From: Pogona vitticeps
Lineage: Eukaryota > Chordata > Lepidosauria > Squamata > Agamidae
Reading direction: 5' to 3'
Length of the DNA stretch: 64,000 nt
NCBI RefSeq assembly: GCF_051106095.1
Contig: NC_135785.1
Coordinates: forward strand, 186,944,045-187,008,044
In this document: positions 48,918 to 59,729 of the stretch, in pieces
Position numbering within the stretch: position 1 is the stretch's first letter
Layout: each line of letters opens with the position of its first letter
Notes under the pieces: generated by a model
Databases searched by the model: none
Seen by the model: only the letters and a program-made list of their open reading frames with translations
Told to the model about the DNA's origin: nothing
Program-made: the position numbers and the translations under genes

Positions 48918-50130
48918 AACTTTTAAAGTACAACAAGATTCTTTGTCCAGAATATTATAAACTCTTTAGTTTCATTTTGACACCTAAGCTAAAAATGCTT
49001 TATAAGAATATATTGTAAGGGGAAACAATGCCACCTTCTTGGAAACACTCATTAACGATTCTTATTCCAAAACCCAATAAGGATTTAACAGACCCAGGAT
49101 CTTATAGGCCTATATCTTTAATAAATCAAGACACAAAGATTTTTACAGCTATATTAGCAAATAGATTAAATAGATTTATAGCAAATTAAAGAGGATAGAT
49201 GTGGCTTATAAAGGGAAGGCAAATGGATAATTTAACTAGGCGAGTTTTGAATGTTATATATGAGATAGAAAAGGGAAAAACAAAGGCAGCTGTTCTATCA
49301 TTAGACATATTTAAGGCCTCTGATTGCATGGAATGGCTAACATTAAAGGTACTTTTAAAGGGTTGGGGATTTGGTAGAAGATTTATTGGGGTTATAGATC
49401 AATTATATTTAGATAATGCTTCAGAAATAATAGTTAATGATGGTTTAACAGAACGGATTTTTTTAGGCCAAGGCACAAGACAAGCCTGCCCACTTCCACC
49501 AGTATTGTTTTGTGTGATTATAGAATTGTTAGCTAATGCAATAAGAAATGATGAATAAATTAAATGATTAGGTAAAAATGATACAATTAAGATTAATTTA
49601 TTTGCTAATGACTCATTATTAATGATTAAAAACCCATTAGAAAGTATGGATAGAATTTAAAATCTTTTAGAAAAATTTGGGGAAATAATAGGATTAACTA
49701 TTAATTGGCAAAAAACACAAGTAATGATGTTTAATCACAACAAATATGAACAAGAAAAGTGTGTAAATATCGTTATATTTAAATGTGTAGTTATATTAAA
49801 TACTTAGGTATAAATATAGTCAAAGTGACCCAAAAATTAAAGGAGCAACATTTTAATAAATTAAAAAGCGATATTAAAGATAAATTCCAGGTGTACTCTA
49901 AATGGAATCTTTCATGGTTTGGGAGAATTGCTGTAGTTAAATTGAAAATATTACCAAGAATAACTTTTCTATTTAGGATGCTCCCAATAGAATTACAGTA
50001 AAAGAATTACTCCAAAGGGTCCCGTGGGTATGGGGGTGCACTGGGTTTTAGATTATTACTCAGCATTTTCTATTGTTTTGTATTGATGTATTTGTTTTGG
50101 AAAATAATTTAAAGTTTTTTAAAAAAGAAA
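48918..50130 (+). mobile_element. L1-clade LINE, RT region plus 3' tail
   Basis: L1 ORF2 RT pieces in order on the plus strand: PPSWKHSLTILIPKPNKDLT and YRPISLINQDTKIFTAILAN (about 49030-49175), then the frame 49199-49558 with KAAVLSLDIFKASDC, a GTRQACPLPPVLF block and AIRNDE, then FANDSLLMI-type catalytic residues (about 49600, FADD changed) and WNLSWFGRIAVVKLKILPRI (49783-50001). After about 50005 the sequence jumps to a T-rich 3' end with TATTGTTTTGTATTGATG and a short A tail, so an internal stretch is missing. Inactive. Confidence 0.88.
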
Positions 50131-52448
50131 CAAGACTCTTCTGCGGCAACACATTATAGACAACAGATACACTTTGGACAATTTTGTTTGACATGTGCTG
50201 TCTACTCCTGTGCATCTTTGCTACCCTATTTTGTGCCACTCTGACAAAATTTGTGTTTCTGTCTCCAGAAACACACCCTGTCATCCCTGAATCAATCTCT
50301 GCTCTCAGTTCCTTTCCATGTCCCCTTGTGTATCTCCTCTTTTAAAACTGTAAGCTTGACTGCTGGCCAAGCTTGCATGGCATTTTATTATTCATGTGGT
50401 CAGCCTATGCTGATAGAATGTAGAGTCTGGCCATATTGACTGGGGGATTCTGACTGCTGTAGTCCAAAATGGTAGCTTTTCAGAACTCTGATACATTAAA
50501 ATAATACAGTCAGTGTGATGTTGGTGGGTAAGTGTGTCACACATAAACCATTTTTTCCCTTTTCCTAGCTACAGTGGCAGTATCCCATAGAGATATGCAT
50601 ATTTATGTTTTTAGACTGGAACTCCCAGCCAGCCTGGTTACCATATATACATACACCTATAGTATCCTGTTATGTAGAATTCAGTGCAATAGAAGTGATG
50701 TTATCAGCCGTGGCTTCTTTTTCAGTTTCAGGGGGCACACAAGCTCACACATCACGATGTAAAGTCACATTTACCCTGAAGTTTTAAAAATAAACTCTTT
50801 AATTAGCAGCAATCTGCTGCAGCCAGGGACATCATTCCCATTGCTCAGGCAGAGCTATGCAGGCAGACATACTGGCCAATGTTTATTTCTGTCTGGAGTA
50901 ATAGTTATGAAACACTTCTTTATTTTAGGAAAATCAGATTTAACACTTCCATTGAGTCCAGCACAGTTTTTTTTCTCACGCCAAGCTCTTTAAGTATGTG
51001 CCTCAATGGAAATTAACAGAGGCATATGGCATTTTATGTAGATGTCTAACCCTGTTAGTCCACAGTATCCATCATATCTATTATTGTTTCAGGGGACTTT
51101 CTGTAAGTAAATTGCTAGATACATCAATATTATAGACAGGGGTATATGTATTTGTATATGAATATGAATATCCCCGTGCAACTGGAAATTCAAGTAGACC
51201 CTTTCCCCTGCAAAGAAGCAATCCCTCAGCATGGTGGAAATCTCTTTTGAGAAAATGTGTAGACTTGTGTAGCACATTAACATTGTAACAGATAACTGTG
51301 TAGCTTCAGTTCCTGTTCCTTGCTAAAATTTGCTTCCTTGGAGTAAAGTAACAAAATCCAATTGAATTAATGGAATATATGCATGATGTTTCATAAATAA
51401 CCATTTTTAATCAAGTACTTCTTCCCTCTGCATATTTCAGGTTTATTTTTCTCCAAAATAAAATAACAGGGCAACCCTTCAATAATTCTTGTTCTGATAC
51501 ACACATATTCCCCTTCCCCACCATTTTCTGCTCACAGAAACACATAATCTGCATTTAATAAAAGGCTTTGCTAAGCCTGGCCACCAGGTAGCTCACAAAA
51601 ATCCTCATTAGTTTGTAAATTGCATATAACACCTCTGTGAGAAAAGGGTTTATTAGTATGCAGCTCTCATTTCCAGGCATTCTGGCTGCTTCATGATGTA
51701 ACATAAATAACACATAATAAGGTGTTTTATGCATAAAATAACATTGATAAGGCTTTGAACTAAACATTGCTTGCTGGCACTTGATCTTGATTTAGTGGCA
51801 ATTATGTAGAGTAACTTATAACACTGTGATCATGAGAAATGTTATACTGTATTATGTAATGAATTCTTTTGTGTTGTTGTGATATTTGGAATAAGTTGTT
51901 TTATATTATGATATTTTGTACTCTTAATGCTGCAAGGACGGTGCTGAATTATTATTACTATTTTACACTGGGGAAATTATTCCTCTTTCCCTCATAGCAA
52001 GCACTGGCTGAGTCATCTTCTGGTCTTCCTGTGTTTGAACACAGCATGGACGATATCTTTTCTTTGATAAAAATTACAATGAAATACAAAAATTGAAACC
52101 TAATTCATGAGCCTAGAAACTTCTTAGATCTCCATGGAATTCCTGTCCTTGTGTTACTGAGGTACCAAGGTAACAACAAACAAAAAGCATATAACAGCAA
52201 ACGGAGCAGTTATGGTCTTAAATATTGCATCCCATCTCATTTTCAATTTCTTAGGTAGATTTCCAGGGTGGGAATAATGTGCATTAAAGTTGTATGATTT
52301 CTTCACCTAAAATATTATCTTCATAGGCATTTTTTTCAGCAGGCTAAGATCGGTCTAAATGGCTGAGCCCAGGTTTTTTAAAAATAGAATAGAATAAAAT
52401 AAAAATTAGTTCTTATTGTTAGTGAAGTGTCAAGACTGTCTTTTAAAG
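50131..52448. other. Unassigned intergenic DNA
   Basis: No gene recognised. A GATTCTGACTGCTGTAGTCC scrap near 50448 resembles hAT MITE inner sequence. Confidence 0.5.
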
Positions 52449-52703
52449 CAGGTACCCAACCTTTTTGGGACCGTGGACTGGTTGGGGGCGCAGGCTCCGT
52501 GCACAGATGTCGGGGCACCCCCACACTTACGGGGGCATGTTGCACCCCCCTGCATGAGTGCAACATGCCCCTGCATGAGCATGACATGCCCCATGCAAGT
52601 GCAACATACCCACTGTGGTGGGGTGGAGATCTGTCTCTGCGGCCCAGTTCCGAGAAGCCCACGAACCAGCACTGGGCTACAGACCTGGGGTTGGGGACCC
52701 CTG
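52449..52703. mobile_element. hAT MITE with perfect 8-bp target duplication
   Basis: 255 bp. Left end CAGGTACCCAACCTTTTTGG, right end GGGGTTGGGGACCCCTG, imperfect inverse of each other. Flanked by TTTTAAAG on both sides (52441-52448 and 52704-52711), the 8-bp duplication of hAT transposons. The interior is GC-rich with tandem units of the type CCCCTGCATGAG(TG)CAACATG (about 52545-52610). It encodes nothing; the frames across it on both strands are shadows. Confidence 0.93.
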
Positions 52704-52735
52704 TTTTAAAGGATGCAATAATATATATACGTATA

Positions 52736-52808
52736 CAGTACTTACTCAGGAATTAATCCCATCAAACTGAAAGGGACCTGTTTCTGTGTAAACATGCATA
52801 CGATTGGG
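52736..52808. mobile_element. Short palindromic repeat copy
   Basis: CAGTACTTACTCAGGAATTA and GTAAACATGCATACGATTGG form the two halves of the small inverted-repeat element also represented at 28993-29509. Diverged; no duplication shown. Confidence 0.55.
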
Positions 52809-53599
52809 TCAGGTCATTATATTATTGTACAGACCTAGAGAAAAGGAAAGGAAAATTAATTTAATCTTAATACTCCCTTCCATTTAATCAATCTCATTTA
52901 AGCAGAACATGGCCTTTATGTAACCATGTTATTAATGCTGTCATGGTCTGAACATATTTATTTACACGCAATTAAATTAGGTAGCCTCTCCATGGGGAGA
53001 TTACTATGAGATTTTTTGAGGGCCTTGTAATCATTTCTAGCTGGAGGAATTCTTGGTTTTCTTTTCAACAGCAATAGCAGTAGCTTAAAAATGAAGGTGC
53101 ATACATCTGCAGTTCCACACAGATCCTGACATTTGATTATTCTAGCCTTCCAAAACATTATGTAAAGCTGCACTGGCTTATACTGACTAAGAATTGTGCT
53201 GTATTTATTTGTGGGCTGTGGCATGACTGGACATTCTGTGAAAATTGTTCCCACAGCAACACAGCTGCTGCCCCTGAACTGTGCTTATTTTGGCTAATAA
53301 GTCTGGTGATTTGGCAGTGGCATTTTTTTTTGTCACAGCCAGGAATGCTAAATGGCCCAGTTGCAAAAAGGAGAGTCCTTTTTTGTCTTAAATTTCCACA
53401 GGAAAAGGATGGCAAAATGCCCCAAATTTAGGTTAAGAGGATATTCACCCTGAATAGTTTCATATTATCTCTGTTTTCTGTCCAAAGTGTACTGCATGTA
53501 TGGGAATCTTGTGGTTTGCAGGCAGATTTCACCAGCATGCTCTAGACATTGGCTGTATATCTATGAAGATTCTTAGTCATACAAGTAAGGTTATCTGGA
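52809..53599. other. Unassigned intergenic DNA
   Basis: No gene or repeat family recognised. Confidence 0.5.
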
Positions 53600-53935
53600 A
53601 GTTAAGTCATGGCAACTGGACTTCTTATTAGGTTGTAACGTTTCGCTACTCATCCAAGTAGCTCCTTCAGTCTGAGGAGAGCTGGTAGGAGACCCTTGAT
53701 ATATCCTCCATGATGGTTTTACTTTCCCCTGGTCTGAATAGATGGTCAAAGGCCGGTGGTGGTGAGTGAAATCCCACCTCTGCAGTCCTTCTCCACCAGT
53801 TGTCATGGGAAACCACTGAGAAGATAGGTGGTTTGAGAGAGGGGTGAGAGAGGACATACATGTGGATATAGAAAATCCCTCACTCAACAGGGGTAGAGGC
53901 CTTAGATACAATCTGCCTTCTATTGATCATGCTGC
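53600..53935 (-). mobile_element. Penelope-like element, family P2, end segment (antisense)
   Basis: Minus-strand sequence GGCAACTGGACTTC (inverse) through a TACTCATCCAAGTAGC stem, then CTCTGCAGTCCTTCTCCACC, up to a coding-like part read in the minus frame from 53911 (YLRPLPLLSEGFSI). The GTTTCGCTACTCATCC type of end is that of Penelope-like pseudo-LTRs with embedded hammerhead motifs. It forms an inverted pair with 54000-54222. Confidence 0.72.
53640..53670 (-). ncRNA. Hammerhead-ribozyme-like core, Penelope P2
   Basis: On the minus strand: CTGAAGG, then stem II GCTAC-loop-GTAGC (5 perfect pairs), then GAAAC. The consensus hammerhead core is CUGANGA-stem II-GAAA; one base of the first box differs here. 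A GUC followed by CAGTTG lies about 20 bases downstream (a possible cleavage site and stem I strand). Confidence 0.6.
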
Positions 53936-53999
53936 CCTTTCATTTGTCCCCATAAAGATCAGGACCACACATACCAGAAAGACCACTGTTAACGACTAT

Positions 54000-54222
54000 T
54001 AGTGGCCCATGATAATGGGTGGAGAAGGACTGCAGCAGTGGGATTATCCTTCAACCCCCAGTCCTTTGTCCATTTAACAAGCCTATTCAGACCAGGGGAA
54101 GTGAAACCAATGCGGAGGATATATCAGAGATCTCCTATCAACTCTCCTCAGACTGAAGAAGTTACTTGGATGAGTAGCGGAACATTTCAACCTAATAAGA
54201 AACAAGTCCAGTTGCATGTATT
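54000..54222 (+). mobile_element. Penelope-like element, family P2, end segment (sense)
   Basis: Inverted partner of 53600-53935: GGTGGAGAAGGACTGCAG, TATTCAGACCAGGGGAAGTG, ATCAACTCTCCTCAGACTGA and AACCTAATAAGAAA occur in the same order as the reverse of the upstream segment, with moderate divergence. It directly precedes the start of the P1 copy. Confidence 0.72.
54153..54183 (+). ncRNA. Hammerhead-ribozyme-like core, Penelope P2
   Basis: CTGAAGA matches the CUGANGA box exactly. It is followed by stem II GTTAC-loop-GTAGC (one G-T pair) and GGAAC where GAAAC is expected. AGTCCAGTTG follows at about 54207 and could pair with CAACT at about 54139 as stem I. One changed base in the second box suggests an inactive copy. 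Confidence 0.58.
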
Positions 54223-55503
54223 TTCGAAGGCTTTCACTGCAGGGTTCCGATGACATCTATGACCATGAACCACTATTTTTCCAGTTTTGGAACCACGGTG
54301 AAGAAAAACTGGAAAAAATTTCTAAATGATCTCAACAGCATCCACCCAAATATATAATTCACCATGAAAAAAGAAATAGAGGGCCAACTGATTTTCTTAG
54401 ATATCACAGTCATACGCAAACCTGACCTCCTATTGGGACACAAGGTCTACAGAAAACCCACCGACACAGACCGGTACCTACACAAAAACTCCAACCACCA
54501 CCCACATCAAAAAAAAAAAAAAGGGCATAATCAAAATACTGGTAGACCATTCAAATCGAAACTGTGAAGCTCAATTTCTCAGCAGTGAACTCAACCATCT
54601 GAATTGGGCCCTACAGGCAAATGGCTACTCCAAAAATGAAATCACAAGAGCCATCAAACCAAGAAAACAACACCAAACTGAAGAGGAAAAACAGCCACCC
54701 ACAAAGTATTTCTGCCATACATCAAAGGGGTCACGGACCGCTTGGGGAAACTTTTGAAAAAAACAAAACCTACAAACAGTATTCAAGCCCACCACAAAAA
54801 TACAACAAATGTTACGGTCAGCAAAGGACAAAAGGGGCCCCCTCACCATTGCAGGAGTATACCGGATACCTTGCAGTTGTGGCCAGGTATATATTGGAAC
54901 CACAAAATGAAGCATTCACACCAGAATCAAAGAACATGAGAGACACTGCAGACTAAAACAACCTGAAAAATCAGCAGTAGCAGAACATGCCCTAAAACAA
55001 GCTGGACATGAAATTCTATTTCAAAATGCTGAAATACTGGACAATACCAGCAATCATTATTTTAGACTTCACAGGGAAGCCATTGAAATCCAGCAGAACT
55101 TCAACAAAAAAGAAGAAAGTTTAAAACTCAACAAAGCCTGGCCCCCAGCGATGAAAAATACAGCCTGCAAAAGGTCAACAATCTCTACCCAGCTACAAGG
55201 ACCGGTGATCACTGCACACAAAAAACAGCTAACGACACCCATCAATCACAGTGACAGATCATCTCTCCCTCTTATCACAACAATACACCCACAACAAAAA
55301 CATGCTGATCACCTAATCTCCTGAAAAGGACAAAAGCTGATCCCACAGCTATAAATACTCAGCTGTCCAAACAAACTGCACCAGAGCACAGACAGAGTTC
55401 TGACTCCTGTCCTCTGAAGATGCCGGCCACAGAGACTGGCAAAACGTTAGGAAGAAAAACCTAACCACGGCCAAACAGCCTGGAAAACCCACAACAACCA
55501 GTC
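54223..55503 (+). mobile_element. Penelope-like element, family P1, sense copy
   Basis: Begins with the P1 terminal segment TTTTCGAAGGCTTTCACTGC (about 54223). Coding traces follow: EIEGQLIFLDITVIRKPDLL and VYRKPTDTDRYLHKNSNHHP (frame 54364-54567, C-terminal RT), then NEITRAIKPRKQ, QTVFKPTTKIQQMLR, and a GIY-YIG endonuclease (GVYRIPCSCGQVYIG, about 54850-54895, with RIKEHERH after it). The 3' part ends ACCCACAACAACCAGT at 55503. Most of the RT is absent and the frames are broken, so it cannot move itself. It is a 5'-deleted copy of the same family as 47163-48895. Confidence 0.92.
55413..55445 (+). ncRNA. Hammerhead-ribozyme-like core, Penelope P1
   Basis: CTGAAGA (exact CUGANGA box), then a GCCGGC...GACTGGC stem II with a short loop, then CAAAACG where GAAAC is expected. 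The next bases, GTTAGG-loop-CCTAAC, form a 6-bp hairpin in the place of stem III. Penelope-like elements are known to carry hammerhead motifs in their terminal repeats; activity of this copy is doubtful. Confidence 0.58.
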
Positions 55504-56177
55504 CAGATAGACATTGGCTGAAGTGGTAAAGGAAGGAGTTTAATAGTCCTCTCACTATATTTGTCTGTCTTTAGGATATCTCTAAATTAGTTCTAAATGA
55601 TACCTTTATTATCTCACTAAAAATTTACAAAGAGAAGCTAACATTTGATCCCTACAGATGTTCCTCAGGCTGGGGAAGATGTGTGCAAGATGTATACAAA
55701 ACACAAAAGCTCCAAACAAACAAAGAAACATGGGCAAATGTGAGTGTATTTGAAGTGAGGGGGAGGGGAAGGCTTCCCTGTTTACAGTTTCAAAATGGGT
55801 GCCTTTGCCTATAATTCACATTTTGAAACTGGCTCTAAGCAGTGAATCCTGCCTCCCACACGGGGCCATGTTTTTTAGAGCTTTTTTGTCCAACGAAGAG
55901 AACCTCTGGAGGGTTAGAAAAAGTTAAAATAAGGTGAGCCAATAAAAGTATTGCCTCACCTTGGACTTCGTTGTTATGGTTGGATCCCATAGCCATTTAT
56001 TACTGTTGTTCATATTGCTGTTGTTATTGGTATTGTTTGCATTTGCTGCTGCAAATACCAAGATTAGCCATCTGGAAAGAATTCTACTGCCATGAGCTTT
56101 TCTATGAGGCTGTACCTCAGTGAGGATTACACCTCTTCCAGTTCATTAAGTACCAATTTGGACATGATTCACTCTTA
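55504..56177. other. Unassigned intergenic DNA
   Basis: No gene. A 12-bp inverted pair CAGTTTCAAAATG / CATTTTGAAACTG at about 55787 and 55820 could be a small foldback. Confidence 0.5.
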
Positions 56178-56505
56178 GGCCCTGGTGACATGAGGGCCTA
56201 ATGTTATGTAGCTATCTACCAGTTATATTTATATTTTCTTTCCTGGTCACATGACACGGAGTCAAGACAGAGACATTGTCCTGGCTAATGGTGTAACTGC
56301 AAAACATTTCCCCATTGCCAGGAGAGTTGTGTTATTTTGTGCTTTTGCTGTACTATTGCTTTCCTTATTGGAAATAGACTGGTACTGCTAAAAGTTCTTG
56401 GAATGTATGTCCTGGGATAGAAACCATTTGACCACAATTCAGTACAACAGAGGTATGGAAAGTGTCGGAAGAACTAGAAAACATTTCCCTTATGTGACCA
56501 GGACC
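56178..56505. mobile_element. PIF/Harbinger-type MITE
   Basis: 328 bp with inverted ends GGCCCTGGTGACATGAGGG and CCCTTATGTGACCAGGACC (16 of 19 positions pair) and a TTA duplication on each side (56175-56177 and 56506-56508). A 3-bp TTA/TWA duplication with GGCC-rich tips is typical of PIF/Harbinger elements. No transposase is encoded. Confidence 0.82.
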
Positions 56506-56508
56506 TTA

Positions 56509-57570
56509 GTCATAGTGTGATAGCAAAATAGATTCTATTTTGCTGATATAATGACTAAGACTTCATCTTTTCATCTGTAAGCCTACAGTGAGGCAAGTGC
56601 TACTTCACCTAAGGTAACTGGTGGATCAGTGCAGGTGGGGTGGGAAACCAGCTTTTTTGTCTACTTTGGGGGTGGGCAGAGGAATCGCCAATTGACACTT
56701 TTGTCTTGTGTGGGATTTCAATGTCATTTCATTTTGTTGGCAGTGTGCTTCATGAGTCAAGGACTTTACACTGAAACTATTGGCCATAACCCCAAGCTTT
56801 ATACCATCTTTATTCGATGAGGTGGTCTGGAGAACCTGAAGGCTTGTCTTATTTGTAACTGTTTTGCTGATCCAATAAAGGTATTGCCAAACCTCAAACT
56901 TTCTCTCTCTTATGGTTCTGTATGCAAATTATTTGACTCACTTTGTAATGAGCAATCTAGAATGTATGTATTAGCATTTTCTTCAAAATTTCCATTTCCC
57001 AGGACATTAGGGAATAGCTGGGGAAAAAACTGAGGATTATTATTATTAAAATCAGTTCTTAGACAGAAACAACAAGCAGAGGCGTTTTGCTGCAGACTGT
57101 GAAAAAACATATGTTAACAAAGGTGGGATAATGTGCAGTAAAACTGCTTGCCTTTGTGAGCTAGCACAAAATAAAATTAAAATAAGGAGCTTGACATCTT
57201 ATGTGACAGAACCTGAGTAGGCAGCACAGCATTTATCACCTCCTGTTCACTAGCTTTTTCTTTTCATAAAATTAGTGAGATTTATCTTATATGACGCCTA
57301 CTCTTGGGCTTTGGCATAAAGTAAAAGCAAAATTGAGGGATATAGAATAATAAATTGGACCTGCTTTCCACTCGTGCCACATATACTGTGGGAGGTTGTT
57401 TGTGAGAGTTTGAGAGCCTGGCAACACTGGCTTTCACGGATGTAGATCAGGAATCAATGTCATGCTGAAGCAAGTGAAGAAGGCTTCCTGCTCCCCTGAA
57501 TAGCAGGAGCAGCACCATGGAATATAGAACGCTGCATTATACTGTGTAAACTTATTTCTCTCTTAAGCCA
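56509..57570. other. Unassigned intergenic DNA
   Basis: No gene recognised. Confidence 0.5.
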
Positions 57571-57640
57571 TGTTTATTTATTTAATTTATATGCCACCCA
57601 CACTACCCAAAGGTCTCTGGGTGGCTTACAACATGTTCTC
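57571..57640 (-). repeat. LINE 3' tail, reverse strand
   Basis: TTTATTTATTTAATTTATAT, then GCCACCCACACTACCCAAAG and GTCTCTGGGTGGC: nearly the same segment as 8935-9003, on the same strand. The minus-strand sense is the final block of a CR1/L2-type LINE. Confidence 0.55.
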
Positions 57641-57721
57641 CCCACTTTAACTGGCAACAGCTCTCAGGGGTCCTCGGAGTCTTTCCCGCCACTTGTAGCC
57701 TGACCCCGTGAAGTGCTGGAT

Positions 57722-57845
57722 AAGAATGGGAAGTTACCTTTTTGAACGACAGCTTTCAGAACTTCTCAAGTCACCAGGGTTATGCTGGCTGGGCAGATCT
57801 TGGGAATTACAGTTCAATCCAAAAAGGTAACTTTTCCAAGTGATG
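57722..57845. mobile_element. Short MITE with AAGTTACCTTTTT-type ends
   Basis: GGAAGTTACCTTTTTGAAC at the left is the imperfect inverse of GTTCAATCCAAAAAGGTAAC at the right, with inner CGACAGCTTTCAG / GGGAATTACAG pairing. Looks like a small hAT-type element; duplication not resolved. Confidence 0.6.
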
Positions 57846-58543
57846 GTATATGTTGAGACTGGAGTACTCCAGTTAATATATAAATATGAATAACATTACT
57901 GTCTGTTAGTGCAAGATGGAGATGCATTGCTTGCCGAGAGATCCTGGACTCTGGGAGATCTTAGATTCTGGGAAATCCCGGGAGCGGTGTGCTGCTTTGT
58001 GTAACTTTTCTGAGCTCTGGTGGAGATAGTAGAGGCTGATCCTGGGACCTTGTGTACACCAAGCGGATATTGTATCACTGACCTAAAGTCTTCCCCTGTT
58101 CAGATTACAAGTCACATTTTAGTGAGAAGGAGAAGGTACTGACTGTTTTTGAGGATGGGTTTATCACTGCTGAGACAGAGCTTGGAAATAACACTTTATG
58201 AATAACTAGTTACTTAGAATTGGGTTCTCCACACACACACCGCAATAACTAAGGTGTGCCAAAGTTACTGTGATGGTAAAATTGAAAGAGATGATGTCAT
58301 CCCTTTTATATTTTGTGACTTTTGTAATTATATTTCTACTCAAAATGGAGTATCACACAGTTCATGTGGTGCCTCATGCTGCATCTTGCACTCTTGTGCA
58401 CATTGATGCAGCACTGAGGTATATGGGGAAAAAGTGTATTTTGTATCAAATAGTATTGACTTGTAATGGTCAGATTATTTTGAAGAAATGAATATGACAT
58501 TTACTTTTGAGAATGGGGAAAGCATTGCTTTTAAAATTGTAAC
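57846..58543. other. Unassigned intergenic DNA
   Basis: No gene recognised. A run of ACAC lies at about 58232-58240. Confidence 0.5.
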
Positions 58544-58895
58544 TAGAGATGGGCACAAACCTTGGTTTGGGGGGTTCATGCCCATTTGTACATGTGGCAC
58601 TACAGGTGCCACACATTCCCTTCTCCCTCCCTCCCAGAAAATGACCTACTCACCAATCAGAGTGTGCACCTCTCCTCTCCTCTCTTTGCTCTTTGCCTAG
58701 TCCCCAGTAGGAGCACAGGTTTTCCTTGTCTGAATGGTCGATCAGGCAAGGCAAGGATGCCTGTGCTCCTCCTGGAGACTGGATGGACAGTCAAAGAAAA
58801 GGGGAGGAGCTGACATGTGTCAGCTGGTGAGTCAGGGATCCAGCAGGGGAGGCAGGGGAAGGGAATCTCCAAACAAAGGTTTATGCCCGCCTCTA
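58544..58895. mobile_element. hAT-type foldback MITE
   Basis: 352 bp. Inverted ends TAGAGATGGGCACAAACC and GGTTTATGCCCGCCTCTA, and an inner near-palindrome (TAGGAGCACAGG against CCTGTGCTCCT). Flanks ATTGTAAC and TTTGTAAC agree at 7 of 8 positions, consistent with an aged 8-bp hAT duplication. Confidence 0.82.
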
Positions 58896-59117
58896 TTTGT
58901 AACTATTAGAGTTACTAACCATGTTTAAGGTTTGGAGTTACAGCTTTGACAAACTACTTTTAGAAATTACCAAATTGGGCAATTAGTTGTGTTTTCATTC
59001 TTCCCACTTGATGGAAGGCCTTACATGTACAAGAGCAAGTGATACCTCTATTAGACCACGGAAATTTTGAACAAATAGCTATATTTCATCATTAATTTGT
59101 CCTTCTCAAGCTGTGCA

Positions 59118-59322
59118 CAAAGAAAATTGTGAGTAGATAAATAGGTATCACCTCGGTGGGAAGGTAAACAGCGTTCCATGTCTAGTTACGCTGGCTACGT
59201 GACCACGGAAGATTGTCTGTGGACAAACACTAGCTCTATGGGTAGGAAATGGGGATGAGCACTGCCGCCTAGAGTCGGACACGACTGGACAAAATTGTCA
59301 AGGGGAAACTTTACCTTTTACA
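59118..59322 (+). mobile_element. Sauria SINE, 3' two-thirds
   Basis: Contains CCTCGGTGGGAAGGTAAACA, GCTACGTGACCACGGAAG and TAGAGTCGGACACGACTGGA followed by GTCAAGGGGAAACTTTACC. This order and the (ACCTTT)-like end are those of squamate Sauria SINEs. The GAGTCGGACACGACT block is also the 3' end of BovB, the LINE thought to mobilise them. The tRNA-like head is missing, so the copy is 5' truncated. Confidence 0.85.
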
Positions 59323-59589
59323 GAAAAAAAGAGTCCCACAAATTCATGGCAAATGATTGTACCAGGTCTGATTCTTAAGATGAGTTCAAACACAAGCTGC
59401 ATGTGCCACTGAGGTGTATTTCAAACTCCACCCCATGTAGCTGTTGACTGGATTTCTCCTCTCAACTCTTCAAACAAAGAACCACCAAATAATCTGCATC
59501 CCCCCAGCTCCAAATGCCTTATTTGGAAACTCGAGATTCCTATTTGGCTGGAAAAAAGCAGTACAGAAAATTGGCAAACCTACATCAGA

Positions 59590-59729
59590 GAATTGTCACC
59601 GAAGCTACCAACATGAATCTGACTAAACTCTGGGAGGCAGTGGAAGACAGGAGGGCCTGACGTGCTCTGGTCCATGGGGTCACGAAGCGTCAGATATGAC
59701 TTAACAACTAAACAACAGCAACAACATCA
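59590..59729 (+). mobile_element. BovB LINE 3' end, sense
   Basis: GCTACCAACATGAATCTGAC, AACTCTGGGAGGCAGTGGAA and GGGGTCACGAAGCGTCAG, followed by ACTAAACAACAGCAACAAC. This is the last 140 bp of BovB with its CAA-type tail, the only BovB piece in the window on the plus strand. Confidence 0.9.
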
